Shown one piece after another: positions 32,409-43,464 of a stretch of 64,000 bases of DNA. Origin of the DNA: Aphrocallistes beatrix. Lineage: Eukaryota > Porifera > Hexactinellida > Sceptrulophora > Aphrocallistidae. The position numbers and the translations under genes are program-made. The DNA lies in contig OY725493.1 in the NCBI GenBank assembly GCA_963281255.1, positions 2,417,550-2,481,549 of the forward strand. Reading direction: 5' to 3'. The notes under the pieces are model-generated. The model did no database searches. It had not been told where the DNA came from and worked only from the letters and a program-made list of their open reading frames with translations. How positions within the stretch are numbered: the first letter of the stretch is position 1; every line of letters starts with the position of its first letter.

Positions 32409-33974
32409 CTAAAGGTCATTAGTATAGTGTGACAATATATTAGTGAGGGTGTTCTTGACCCTGAGGGAGGTGAGGCGGGCAACAGGGTCCTGGTACCAGC
32501 ACTCCTGCATTAGTTGAAGGATACTGGGCAAGTTAAACAGACGTTCGTTAGGATGAGGACGCTTTTTCTGCACAAATACAATCTCTCGCATATCTTCAAA
32601 GGTTGGATCAGATGGGACTTCGGCATGATATGGAATCTGATACACATCCACACCTTCATCTCGGTGCTTCAATTTCTGTGTCAGTTCCCAAATTACTAGT
32701 CCGAAGCAGTATATATCTACACGACGATAAGAATCAAAAGAGCTGGTGTCAATGGTTTCCCCCAATATTTCAGGAGCCATGTATCGGTTAGTTCCCTGTT
32801 TAATATTATGCGCTGCTTCCTCCAAATCTCGCTGATTCTGGTCCCTGACAGCCATGCCGAAGTCCGCAATACAGATTGTGTGGTTATTTTTAACTAACAG
32901 ATTCTTGCTTTTCAGATCTCTGTGAGCCATAGCGGGTTTGTTATGCGTCCCACTGATATCCCAGTGCAAATGCACCAGTCCGTTGACAGCTGAAAGAGCC
33001 AACTCTCTGAAGGTGGAAATATTCAACTCAACATTCATCTCATTGAGGTAGTCATAGAGGGAACCGTTAGGGTGGTAGTGGGTGACAAGCCAGAGTTCAG
33101 TTACGCCATCCTTTGAAATCATGTCAGATCCGAGACAAGTCAAGATGTTATCATGCCGTAAGAGGACAGTGTTGTAAATGTCAGTTTCGCGAAACCAAGA
33201 TTTCTCATCGAGAGTAAAGAAGATCTTTACAGCTACAAAGTCACCTCGCCAAATCCCGCGATGTACCCTTCCGAACCTTCCCTGCCCAACAAGTTCCAAG
33301 AGTTGGATCTCCTTAGCAACTGTGCGAGGCTGTAGGAATGGGAGACCTGACCCTGAACCCGAAGAGAGCGTCGAGTCCCACTCTACTATATTGTTGATGT
33401 CGTGGAGATAGAAGCAATCGTTCTGTCTGAGGCGAGTTGCACCTGCGGGCTTAAATAGATTGATCGAACTACGTCCCGAGCAAAAATAGACAGTAATTAG
33501 TAGAATCAGCAAGAGGAAGACCAAAAGCACGGATATAGGAACGCCAATGGAGATACCCAGTATCAGATTACTGCTGAGAGTTGTGTAGACAGGCGTATGC
33601 GTAGGGGTTGGAGCTTCGGTGTGATTTAACCGAGGATCAAGAAATTCATTACAACCATCCGTGCAGCAGCAGTCTGTTTGGTGCTTGAGGGACTTTATAT
33701 ATTCTTGAGATTGACTACATTGGAAATTAGGAGATTGGGTATCTGGATCTGAATCATGATGTGAAATGCAACCGTCCTCAAGATAACTAACGCTGTTTAT
33801 AATTTTTAATGTTTTATAGCAGATAAGCCCAATACAGGTATTGTCTGGGTTGCAAGTGACTTTCGAAATTGTGTAGTTGCAAACACAGGTGATGTTTTGC
33901 TTGTTAGTGAGGCAGTTGAATGAGAGTATTGGATTGATACATGTTAGAAATATGGCTGTGAAAAAGAGTATCAT
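32409..33974 (-). CDS. TGF-beta family type I receptor (ALK type), single exon
   Basis: The 521-residue protein has a signal peptide (about 1-18), a Cys-rich three-finger ectodomain ending in the expected CC-x-x-D-x-CN box (CCCTDGCN), a membrane segment (about 135-163) and a GS box (SSGSGSGLPFLQPRTV, near residue 200), which defines type I receptors and keeps the Leu-Pro that binds FKBP12. A Ser/Thr kinase domain (about 215-515) with VAVKIFF, HRDLKSKN, DFG and GTNRYMAPEIL follows. The L45 loop (GSDMISKDGVTELWL) is closest to BMP-type ALK1/2/3/6, suggesting Smad1/5-type signalling. DFG replaces the DLG usual in type I receptors. No introns are seen, unlike most animal homologues. Confidence 0.95.
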   Translation of the reverse strand: MILFFTAIFLTCINPILSFNCLTNKQNITCVCNYTISKVTCNPDNTCIGLICYKTLKIINSVSYLEDGCISHHDSDPDTQSPNFQCSQSQEYIKSLKHQTDCCCTDGCNEFLDPRLNHTEAPTPTHTPVYTTLSSNLILGISIGVPISVLLVFLLLILLITVYFCSGRSSINLFKPAGATRLRQNDCFYLHDINNIVEWDSTLSSGSGSGLPFLQPRTVAKEIQLLELVGQGRFGRVHRGIWRGDFVAVKIFFTLDEKSWFRETDIYNTVLLRHDNILTCLGSDMISKDGVTELWLVTHYHPNGSLYDYLNEMNVELNISTFRELALSAVNGLVHLHWDISGTHNKPAMAHRDLKSKNLLVKNNHTICIADFGMAVRDQNQRDLEEAAHNIKQGTNRYMAPEILGETIDTSSFDSYRRVDIYCFGLVIWELTQKLKHRDEGVDVYQIPYHAEVPSDPTFEDMREIVFVQKKRPHPNERLFNLPSILQLMQECWYQDPVARLTSLRVKNTLTNILSHYTNDL

Positions 33975-34264
33975 CTAATCAGTTTAAATTCGTATTATAA
34001 ATTGTAATTAGCCACAATAGGTCTACGTAATTTAGAATTGCTACTCGGACCAATTTGGAATCAAGTTCAAATCAGAAAGGCCACCCATCAGCCGTAGTAA
34101 ATTATAAAAAGGGATGCAATGTATCTCTAATACCTGATATCGATAATGCATATATTAGCATCAACATTAAATTTCATTATAATATATGATATCACTTGAA
34201 TCTACACTACTTTACCTACAGTGTACCTATAGAGAACACTTGTTACACGCTACAACAACCAACT

Positions 34265-37200
34265 CTACTTTAGTTTGTGTATCATCTCTTCTTTGTTAAC
34301 AAGATGCACAGACTTTGACACAAACCCCATCAAATTCTCAATATTATGAGACCAATCAGAGAGGTATTGATGCGTCTCTAAAGGTTTTCGAAAACTAACA
34401 ACTCCCTTCGATCTATCAATACGCGCGTAGATAGTCTTGTTCACGACCAGGTGTGAAGTGATCTCCTCGGCGGACTCCAGAGGCAGAGAGAGCAGGTGGG
34501 TCATCCTATCGAATGAGATGCGAGTGTAGTGTTTGGACATCACTCGTATGTTGTGCTCTGTAATACGGCGGTGAAGCACTCTCCACATCTCTTCTCCTGC
34601 TTCCGAGTAGTTGAACACCTATTCATTCTTGTCATATCATCCTGTGTGTATGTAAATGTTTCCATAAATGAACATTCATATAGGGCAGTTGGAAGTTCCA
34701 GTCTTTTCGCTATCGACGGCCATGTCATAGCAAGTGTATTAATAGCACAAAACAGTGTACCCAGCAATCTCACTAATACGTATAACGATTACAAATATGG
34801 ATTTGGTAAAGTAACTAATAACATTTATTTGAGCATTTTGAAGTTCAATTAGTATCGAACCTACATTTCAAATGATGTTTAGTATTATACAGTTAATATT
34901 ATCAAGACGCGTATTCTCCTTAATTAATCTTAAAAGTTCATCTTAATAAGAAGTTACCTTTACGTGCGGACAAGCATCAGTGCCATCTCTGAGCAGGGCC
35001 TGGTACTGGTTCACAAAGTCTGCCCAGTAGATGAGTTCTAGCTTAGTGAATAGCGTCAGAATGTCTCTGTACTCCGGGAGCTGCTCAAGCTGTTTGTCTT
35101 TCAATATTCTATGGCATACAGAGGCAGGGAATAGGATGGTCAGAAAATGCGTAGCATCGGTGTCTACCTACCTGTGCATTAGGTCTGATTGGTCGTTGAA
35201 GTAGGGAGAGAGAAGTACGTAAATACAAGACAATTTGAGAATCTCTTTCCACCAGCCTTCATCTCCCTTAACGCACTCTGTGTCGTAGATCTGTCTGTAG
35301 TGCTGGCAAGTCTTCAAGTACTCCGTGTCGTGCTCTGACAATTCAATCATGAGTTTATAAAACCGGATCTTTAACTGCTGGACGGCTGGTTCTTCGCCAG
35401 TGAAGAATCGTGTGTTGATCTTTTTGGATATTATTTGAGTTCTAATATAATCTTGTTTCGCCAGAGACAAGCGCATTTGCTGAAGAATGAATTCAGTCTT
35501 TTCTTGTCTCTCCATTGAGCCATATGTCTCCACCTGTTACAATACAGACAAGGATGATTTAAACCATTAAAAGCCTTCTTCCTAATTAAAATGTACTCCA
35601 ATCTCCTCTATGATAAAAATACTGTCCACTTTTAGGGATATTATTACAAGAAGTAAATGAAAATCCAAAATAATTATAGAAATATTAATAGTCTATGTAC
35701 GTATATATAGATGGAAGCAAGATTACAGAGAACCCATTACTTAATACTACTAAGTAGTTACTAGAATAATAAGGATTCAGACTGTTATAATCACACTCTT
35801 TCAATTCCTATCTTTCATAAATTCTACCAAGGGCAGACTTGGGTCTCTTTTTAGCCAGGGACTATCGTTGCTATGGCCAGAAGCCATAAGGGCAATTTGC
35901 ACTATTAAGAAGAGACAAAATGAAACTGATCTAATGAATTAAGCATATCTAAGAGTTTTGTGAAAATAATAAACAGTTGTAAGTTCCTCTGCCTGTGTTC
36001 AACAAAGTAGGACGGTGCTCTATAACATTAAATACTACTCTTAGTATAAAGTTCATAAGGCTTTCCTGCCTTCTTTTTTCAAAAAGCTCACAGAGAGTCA
36101 AAATTTATTGAGTCAGGGCCCTGGGGACTTTGTCCCCCTGTCCCCCTCGACGCTCCTGTCTGAACAGGAACAAAGGTTAATTAAACATACAAGCGCGCTT
36201 CGCTTGCTTGCGCTGCGGGGCTGGCGGACACTTCGTGTCCGCCGGAGGCGCCCTTTGGGCGCCTGTGGTTACCATTGATTAATCATAAGGGAGATAACAT
36301 CTCTAAATACGTCTGTCATAATGCTATAATCAATGTCGCACGAAAAATCACCAAATTTGTCAATTTTTAAAATTTTTGATGCGTAATGATGACGCTATAA
36401 CAGAGTGATGAGTCATCATTTTATATTATAGTTGAGTCATATGTAAGATATATTAATATACATAATCTATTAAAATTTCAGCCTTCTATCTCCTATAATG
36501 GCTGAGTTATACTCGAATAACTGTATTGCTTAACTTTTAAAAATGTGACAATGACGTCATAATTCCATGATGAGTCAACATTTTCGTCTGAGCTCAGAAC
36601 TTACTGGAGCCATTGCCAAAAAACTCTCACATGCCAAAAATCAGCTTTCTGCGCCCGGCAGTTTCTTCAATCAATTCGTTACAGATATATATACACGTAC
36701 ACACACATTAATCGAGTTTTAATAGTAAGGATGTGATATATTTAGTTATTTACTCATTGTAGGACGCGGTACGCCCATGTCTTTGCGGTTCTCAGGAATG
36801 GTACGGTTTGTAGGCTAAGCTCTGGGCAGCGGTATATTTAAAACGGTTTATTTCAGTGAATTGGCCATTCAACTACACCCACCACACTACCACAACTAAC
36901 AATCGAGGACACAAGCAAAGCAATGCGCCTAGTTTCTTAGCAGAAGACCAATTACGTTCAAAAATATTGAGTTCGGTTTTTGGTCGCTTCGGATTTTGTT
37001 TTATTTGTTCACTCAATACCGCTGTTATTAATATATTAATCGGTTTATTTGTCTCATTGTAAAGTATGAAGCACTATTTCCTCACAAATATATATCGAGT
37101 GTCGAAACTTTAAAAATCGGGTTCGTGATTTCGTTTTTCCCACGATTAACTAAAAAAAATGGTCATAAAAAACGATTTACTATTATTGACTATCCCGAGT

Positions 37201-40014
37201 TCTCAAAATTTCTTCTGGAATCCCCTCGCCATTGCTCACTCCATTTTTGTCAATCGTTTTTATCTTGCTTCCTAGTTCCTGTTTCTGTTACATGTGCCGC
37301 TGACTAGAAGGTTAGGCTGATTGTGGCCCAGGTAGCGATCGAAATTTTTATTCAATTATAATTGGTTAACAGAACATACATACATTAGTCAATAGGTTGA
37401 CTAATGTACGTATTCAGTTGCCAACCAAATATCGAATACTGATATTCAGTAACCAAACGAATATCAACCATTTATTAAATAGTATCGGTGTCGGTCCAAT
37501 CCAATATAAACTATTTTATTGAAATGCGACCTTGACCCTGTATTGTAATTAGGAAGTGATGAAATGGAAACAGAAATATCAAAAGATTTCTTATATACCC
37601 ATTACAATCAATAAATCAAAAGAGAAAGCCAACGGTTTTGACTTCCAATCCAATATAAGTTTCAGAAACGAAATTACGGCAATATAGCAAGCTCAATAAT
37701 GAAGCAAGAGGACCAAGAAGCAGTTGTAAGTGATTTGACCCCAGAACTAATCGGACACCACAACAGATTAGAAGAGAACGTTGTGGTGAGTAGTTTCAGT
37801 CATGTTTTTTATATCATTTAGACTGAATGCACAAATGTCTAAAGAGTTAAGTATTGAATTGAATAATATCGATATGTACCATGTATGTACCATGGCAATT
37901 ACAAAAAGGTTTCTACTCTAGTCAGCTCCGACTGAAGATAAGAAGTCAAGGAGGTCTAGAGGGAGTCGAGAGAAGTCAGAGATTGGAGCCGTTTCTTGGC
38001 ATCGAAAACAACCATACAGTGCCCCCACTGCTCGGACGCATGAGCTCGCTAAGTTCAAGCCTGTCCCTGCTGGATTCTTAGAGGACAAACGGTCTGTCTA
38101 TTGGAACACTATACCGGAAAAGGTGAGTTATAAATCTAATTCAATCCGACATACAACGCCCTGAATTTGATCCGATTTATAATAATGTTATGTCTCACTG
38201 AAATATAGATGCACATTCCCACCCCATTTGTGAGGGACATTTTGCCTAGCTCAATTTTTCCCAATTGACATTCCTACAATGTAAATTATACGTACATTGT
38301 GAACCTCCGAGATCCGGCATATGCCTACTCGCAAAGGTGTCGCTGTCGACACACCATTGGGAGTAGGCACTTATTGGAGGTTTACCTGTACGTGGATAAC
38401 ATTACCTATTGTCAGGATTACACTAAAACGACTCGGTGCTCACTCACTAACCGAATGGAAGAGCTAACAAAACCGAAAAGTCTTCATAACGAGTACTCTG
38501 GGGATCGACCCTCTCCTATCTGGGATGTGTCTACAGCGTCCCGTACCCACACGCCCACTCTACGGACATTCGATCTGGCGAGAGCGAAGACGATGCACAT
38601 GGAGTACAGACCCTGTAGGAGTGTGGAGACAGCTATCTGCCCTGCAGCAAAGAGAGCGGTCGCTTCAGCGAGAATCGAGCGACTCTCCAACCCGAAGAAA
38701 GATAAGCGGAGCGGAGGTGAGGAGCGGTGTGAGGAGTGGGGCCAGCCTGCATGGAACATCAGCCGGAGTGCTAAAAACGCCACCGCTACAGAACATCTTG
38801 AAAATTTAGCAGTTGCTAAAGTGAGTTCCATTGGAATGTAATTCAAATAACTTGTAGTTCAATAAATAATGTATAGCTATACTCTGCAGGGATCTCATCC
38901 AGACTACAACCCTCCTCAAGAAGTGCAATGGAAAGTTACAGTAGCAGCAAAACGAGCCATAGCCTCAGAGAGGATACAGAAACTCTCCTCTCCAAAACTC
39001 CCGAATCCAGCCAATGAGGACTTCAACCCGAACGCATGGAGAGTATCCGACGGAGCTAAACGTATGCAGCCCAGCGCTCACGTCAGCAGCTTAGCTCTTC
39101 CGCTCTCTCGGAAGACACGACAGAAATTCGTGAAAGCTGCATAACGTCCTTTGATTTCCTACGATATTATATTAGAATTCTCATTATACCCACTAACTCA
39201 ATCATATATCACTTGAATCGATTACTCAACAATGAATAGAAATTAATGACTATGTACCGTCCGTATATACTCCTTAGTAGACAAATGGTCGCCAGTTGCT
39301 ACCAGTGGTTGCATTATCAGTCGATAGTTTGATATTCGGGATGTATTAGACATTTCAACAAACCAGCATCTCATCTGGATATGATCCCTGTCTATCTAAG
39401 CTACTAAGCTATGTTATCATTACATGAATTAAAGAAGTGCATGTTGATGCAAACCTGTAATTCCTGCAGGACAGCAGAAGCAGAGGTGATGTCCCCCTTG
39501 TCCTCGTGAATGTTACACAGCTTGAGAGTGAGTCTAGCTCTCTCATTCTCCACGTAGATCTTACCCTCAGTCACATTCCTGAGGGTGTTAATCAGTTCTA
39601 GCTTCGTTGCCATGTCCGGCGTATCCTCCACGAATGTGACTGCCTCCTGAATCATTTTGCTAATCGCAAGTTTGAGAAGGTTCCTTTTCTTGGCCATATT
39701 GATCTAAAGTAGCACATTATAAGGATTAAAAAATTGCTCAACTAAATTCCGGTTCATCAGTTATCTCGATTCCTCACCAGCTGCTGATTGAGCAGTGCCC
39801 ACTGTTGACTGTCGTAGCAGAGCTGTACAATCGCCACTAGCACTTTCCCACAGCTGCTGGTGTCAGCAGACAGTCGGGTCTGTTTTTCCAGGGTGAGCAG
39901 CTTGTCCAGAGCTTTCTGCAGTTGCCCCTGCTTAGCCAGTTCCTTGCACTTAGGTAGCTGTTCCTCCACACTGACGGAGTAGTCTACCTCCATCGCAGCA
40001 TCAAGTGCTGTCAT
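34265..40014 (-). CDS. PSMD12: 26S proteasome regulatory subunit PSMD12 (Rpn5), five exons
   Basis: Exons: 40014-39778, 39703-39455, 35533-35172, 35110-34958 and 34618-34265. The product, about 450 residues, is a PCI-domain subunit of the proteasome lid. Landmarks are MEVDYS and LLTLEKQTR (exon 1), VTEGKIYVENERARLTL (exon 2), VETYGSMERQEKTEFILQQM and DYIRTQIISKKINTRFF (exon 3) and the PCI end RISFDRMTHLLSLPLESAEE to KEEMIHKLK (exon 5). Exon 1/2, 2/3 and 4/5 junctions are in phase with GT-AG splice sites. The exon 3/4 junction is off by one base, apparently at an A5 run (35099-35103). The 3.9-kb intron 2 contains a plus-strand THEG-like gene and a repeat copy. Confidence 0.93.
35540..36188. 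other. Intron 2 of PSMD12, first part, nothing recognised
   Basis: AT-rich intronic sequence next to the acceptor of exon 3, with no frame or element end I recognise. A repeat copy begins at 36189. Confidence 0.4.
36189..36732 (-). repeat. Dispersed ~500-bp repeat with hairpin end, reverse copy
   Basis: Full-length copy in an intron of PSMD12. Read on the minus strand it begins with ccttactattaaaactcgat, a short TA/TG run and gtaacgaattgattgaagaa, and ends in a gcggacac...gtgtccgc stem followed by the caagcgaagcgcgcttgta hairpin. It contains several tgacgtca-like palindromes (cAMP-element-like). It is non-coding. Confidence 0.85.
36733..37698. other. Intronic/upstream stretch without recognised gene
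   Basis: Within PSMD12 intron 2 and upstream of the THEG-like gene. A ctaatgtacgt motif is repeated around 37380-37410; otherwise nothing was recognised. Confidence 0.4.
37699..39144 (+). CDS. THEG/SPMAP2-like sperm protein, four exons, nested in PSMD12
   Basis: Exons: 37699-37785, 37922-38122, 38416-38820 and 38890-39144, all joined in phase 0 at GT-AG sites (three donors read gtgagt), giving about 315 residues. The protein is made of short degenerate repeats of the THEG type: (L/A)xxPKxxHxxY then W-x-V-S-x-A-(A/S)-x-(R/K), for example TKPKSLHNEY, WDVSTASR, IERLSNPK, WNISRSAKN, IQKLSSPK and WRVSDGAKR. Known THEG-repeat proteins bind sperm or ciliary microtubules. Start is the ATG at 37699, just inside an AT-rich 5' region. 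It lies on the opposite strand within intron 2 of PSMD12. Confidence 0.85.
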
Positions 40015-40382
40015 CCGTGCAGAATATACTAATTCTACATCGTAACCAATAATATACAGCATTATGCATCTCCTCCTTTAATACACATCTCCAATACAAT
40101 AGGGAGACAGAAAGCCTGCAAATAATCTTGCCCACTAACTTGACTATGTAGCATACAGAGTAAACCATAGACACAAAGTCTCTAGTACTAACTATGGGGT
40201 ATCTCACTATGTAAAATTCGTCTACACTTAGAAAACTGTAAAATGAATATTTTATCAGATAATTGAAAATAAATAAGTTCATTATTCATTTGAAAATCGT
40301 AACAAAGCTCTCGCAAATTAAAGCATATAATTTGATCAAATAAGTGAAGAGTGCATGAATCAACACAAACCATTCATCATAG

Positions 40383-40934
40383 TTAAACGTGTTTCTGAAA
40401 CCCATTTCTCACACTCCTACAGAACTTTCCGAGGTCTTTCGACTGGTTCAGTTCGTCGAGCAGGGATTGCAGCTCCGGGATAGTGGGCTGGCAATCCTTC
40501 ACTTCCCATATGTCCCCTTCACTAGCGTCCAGAGTTATGTAGCAGTCCGTACTCACGCCTTCCTTCAGCCGAGAGAAGTGAAATCGCAATTCCTGCTTAT
40601 CTGTGATTCTAATCCAGGCCCCACTCACCTGTTCCCATAGCTCCACCCTCTGCTTCAGCTCCTCCAGCCGGGACTGCTGCTCCCCAGGAACAGCGTCTAT
40701 CTGTCTCTGGCACTCAGCCCGCATCTGTCTCACCTCCTCAACGCGGGTTGACAGCTGTTTCGCGGTTTCAAGCTGTCGCTCTAACAGGGTAGTCCTCCTC
40801 TCCGCAGAGCTGATCGCGCTCATTGTCTCCTCTCTCTGAGACAGCAAGGATTTGTGGCGGGATTCCGCAGCGCTCTCCATCCTCGTGAGAGAGGAGTTGA
40901 AGCGCTCTACCATATCGTCTATAGCCGACATCAA
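40383..40934 (-). CDS. SPC25: Kinetochore protein Spc25
   Basis: A 183-residue protein with a long N-terminal coiled coil (about residues 5-105) and a C-terminal globular domain (about 105-175). The C-terminal pattern (WIRITDKQELRFHFSRL, a short strand, then DIWEVKDCQPTIPELQSLLD and LGKFCRSVRNGF) matches Spc25, the Ndc80-complex subunit that pairs with Spc24 to bind the inner kinetochore. Length is slightly shorter than the human protein. Single exon. The start is at the tandem Met near 40934. It lies 370 bp upstream of PSMD12 on the same strand. Confidence 0.85.
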   Translation of the reverse strand: MMSAIDDMVERFNSSLTRMESAAESRHKSLLSQREETMSAISSAERRTTLLERQLETAKQLSTRVEEVRQMRAECQRQIDAVPGEQQSRLEELKQRVELWEQVSGAWIRITDKQELRFHFSRLKEGVSTDCYITLDASEGDIWEVKDCQPTIPELQSLLDELNQSKDLGKFCRSVRNGFQKHV

Positions 40935-41755
40935 AGTTAGGGAAAATAGCTCTATCTAATGTATGGTAATAAAATAAAATATAACGTAGAAAACGTTCAG
41001 ATATCAAAGATTTGTTCTTCGATTTCTGACAATGACCGCCAAGAGGATTGTTGGGCCTCAGGGCGAATGGTCCTCCGGGGGACCTCCAAATTCGTATGCA
41101 ATCAGAAGCGTAGTCAGTCTTTGTTTTGTTGTGGTCTCCATTTAATATTATATTTTGCAATATAAAAGCTCCATTATACAGGCACCACCTTGGCTATGCC
41201 ACTATACGCAATTAGAATTTATGAAAGAATTCTTTCATTTATTCTTTCTGTGCATTGCTTATCTCAGATACCGATTAAAAATTTCTACTAATTATTACGT
41301 AGTGGCACGAAATGGCAGTTTGGTGAAAATAGCTATTTCGGTACGAGGTATTATTGCATATAGGTAATCCACCCTAAAGAATTGGTTGGCTTGATCAAAA
41401 ATAATGTCAGGATCTCTAGTTATGACGTACTCGGAATGTCTCCATATTTGACATTATGAAAGGCGTATAATTGTTCAATCATTTTCTAAGATATGTGAAT
41501 TTAATAGTACTATGTCCTGAATCCTGATTACTGATATCTTGTATTTTACTATTGGATTCTCTTTTTTTGACCCTCCTATTTAGAAAAAGGATTGGGTCAC
41601 TTTTGACAAATGAGCTGAGAAAAACATCTCTAATATTCTCTTCAAATGAGAATTTACGAGAATCGTTCTCTGAATCTTCGTATCAACTTACTATCAGTGC
41701 CGCAAAATGGTTAAAATGTGGAAATAGCCATTTTATTCAAATATATCATGACTTA
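40935..41755. other. Upstream of SPC25, nothing recognised
   Basis: AT-rich flank of the transposon insertion at 41756. A frame that starts in this flank runs into the transposon end and is not a gene. Confidence 0.45.
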
Positions 41756-41764
41756 AACTTTATA

Positions 41765-42848
41765 ATGGGTGTGAAGTTAGCAGCACGTTCAGCAGCGAAA
41801 AGTGAGCAAGATATAATTAGTCCCAGTTTCACAGTGCCTTGTAGGATCTTGATCAAATTTGAAACAGAACATTATAAGCGAGGTAGCTTTGTGTTATTTT
41901 AATATCTAACGGCTACTGATTAAAACCACTTGACAATGACGATGCAAATTTGATGAAATTTCTATAGGATTTCAGTATAGCGCAAAGTGAGCAGGGTATA
42001 ACTAGTTCTAGTTTCGCAGTACCTTGTAGGATCTTGGCCAAATTTGAGACAGGACATTATGAGCGAGGTAGCTTTGTGTCATTTTAATATCTAACACCTC
42101 CCGATTAAAACCACTTGGCAATGACGATGCAAATTTGATGAAATTTCTATAGGATTTCAGTATAGCTCAAAGTGAGCAGGGTATAACTAGTTCTAGTTTC
42201 GCAGTACCTTGTAGGATCTTGGCCAAATTTGAGACAGGACATTATGAGCGAGGTAGCTTTGTGTCATTTTAATATCTAACACCTCCCGATTAAAACCACT
42301 TGACAATGACGATGCAAATTTGATGAAATTTCTATAGGATTTCAGTATAGCTCAAAGTGAGCAGGGTATAACTAGTTCTAGTTTCGCAGTGCCTTGTAGG
42401 ATCTTGGTCAAATTTGAGACAGGACATTATGAGCGAGGTAGCTTTGTGTCATTTTAATATCTAACGGCTACTGATTAAAACCACTTGACAATGACGATGC
42501 AAATTTGATGAAATTTCTATAAGATTTCAGTATAGCTCAAAGTGAGCAGGGTATAACTAGTTCTAGTTTCACAGTACCTTGTGGGATCTTGATCAAATTT
42601 GAAATAGAACATTATGAGCGAGGTAGCTTTGTGTCATTTTAATATCTAACACCTCCTGATTAAAACCACTTGACAATGACGATGCAAATTTGATGAAATT
42701 TCTATAGGATTTCAGTATAGCTCAAAGTGAGCAGGGTATAACTAGTTCTAGTTTCGCAGTACCTTGTAGGATCTTGGCCAAATTTGAGACAAGACATTAT
42801 GAGTGAGGTAGCTTTGTGTCATTTTAATATCTAACACCTCTCTATTGA
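41765..42848 (+). repeat. Left terminal array of 185-bp units
   Basis: Tandem units containing gcaggtataactagttctag-like and gaggtagctttgtgtcatt segments repeat with a 185-bp period (the ggatttcag landmark occurs at 41967, 42152 and 42337). About 5.8 units, mostly over 90 percent alike; the outermost is more diverged. Confidence 0.93.
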
Positions 42849-43464
42849 AAAATATTGCGACAACAGTCACCTGATATTTCAAAGCCAAATGTGACCATGA
42901 CCAACCGTTGGGTCATGACGTCATTAGAATTGAATACATACGAGTATAATATAAGTGTTAATTCATGATATTAAATTCTACAAATTACTAATAGTGCTTC
43001 CGATCTTCTGGAATTTCAATGTGCAGAGGAAACCTGGAATCCATACAGTTTAATGCGATGATTTCGAGTCTTGGTCAAACCTGTTTATGATTATTGTCCA
43101 ACAAATTTATGAATTCACCACAGAGCTGAGATTAACATCCAGTGAAACCAAAACTTAGTTTTCCGCGGATGATGATGAATATGTACTAATATAATATAAC
43201 TAATTAATTGATATCACTTATGATTAGCCAATGCGAAAATAAATGTAATATGGTTTCAAATGAAAATAGCATATTTCCAAAATATAGTCATATTTAAATG
43301 ATAAAACTATCTAAAATCAATAAAATTTGATACTTATACAATTCACTGTCAACAAATCGATTTGGTTCATTTGATGTCTGCAGATTACTCGAATGGTCAG
43401 TTTTTATTCTTAGGATTTCCATCATAGCTAAATAGATTTTAAAATTCTTTTTTTTTAATTTTAG

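Noticed and set aside
34529-34852. A 107-codon plus-strand frame opposite PSMD12 exon 5
   Set aside because: Antisense shadow of the real exon extended into AT-rich DNA.
38290-38380. A short inverted repeat that might be a tRNA
   Set aside because: No D-, anticodon- or T-loop consensus; more likely a tiny MITE in an intron of the THEG-like gene.
41829-41840. cacagtg heptamer near the OTU element, like a RAG recombination signal
   Set aside because: It lies within the diverged outer 185-bp unit, the other units read differently, no nonamer at 12/23 spacing was seen, and it is not next to the RAG1-like fossil.
41552-41902. A 116-codon plus-strand frame
   Set aside because: It starts in flanking DNA and crosses the target duplication into the transposon end, so it is not a gene.
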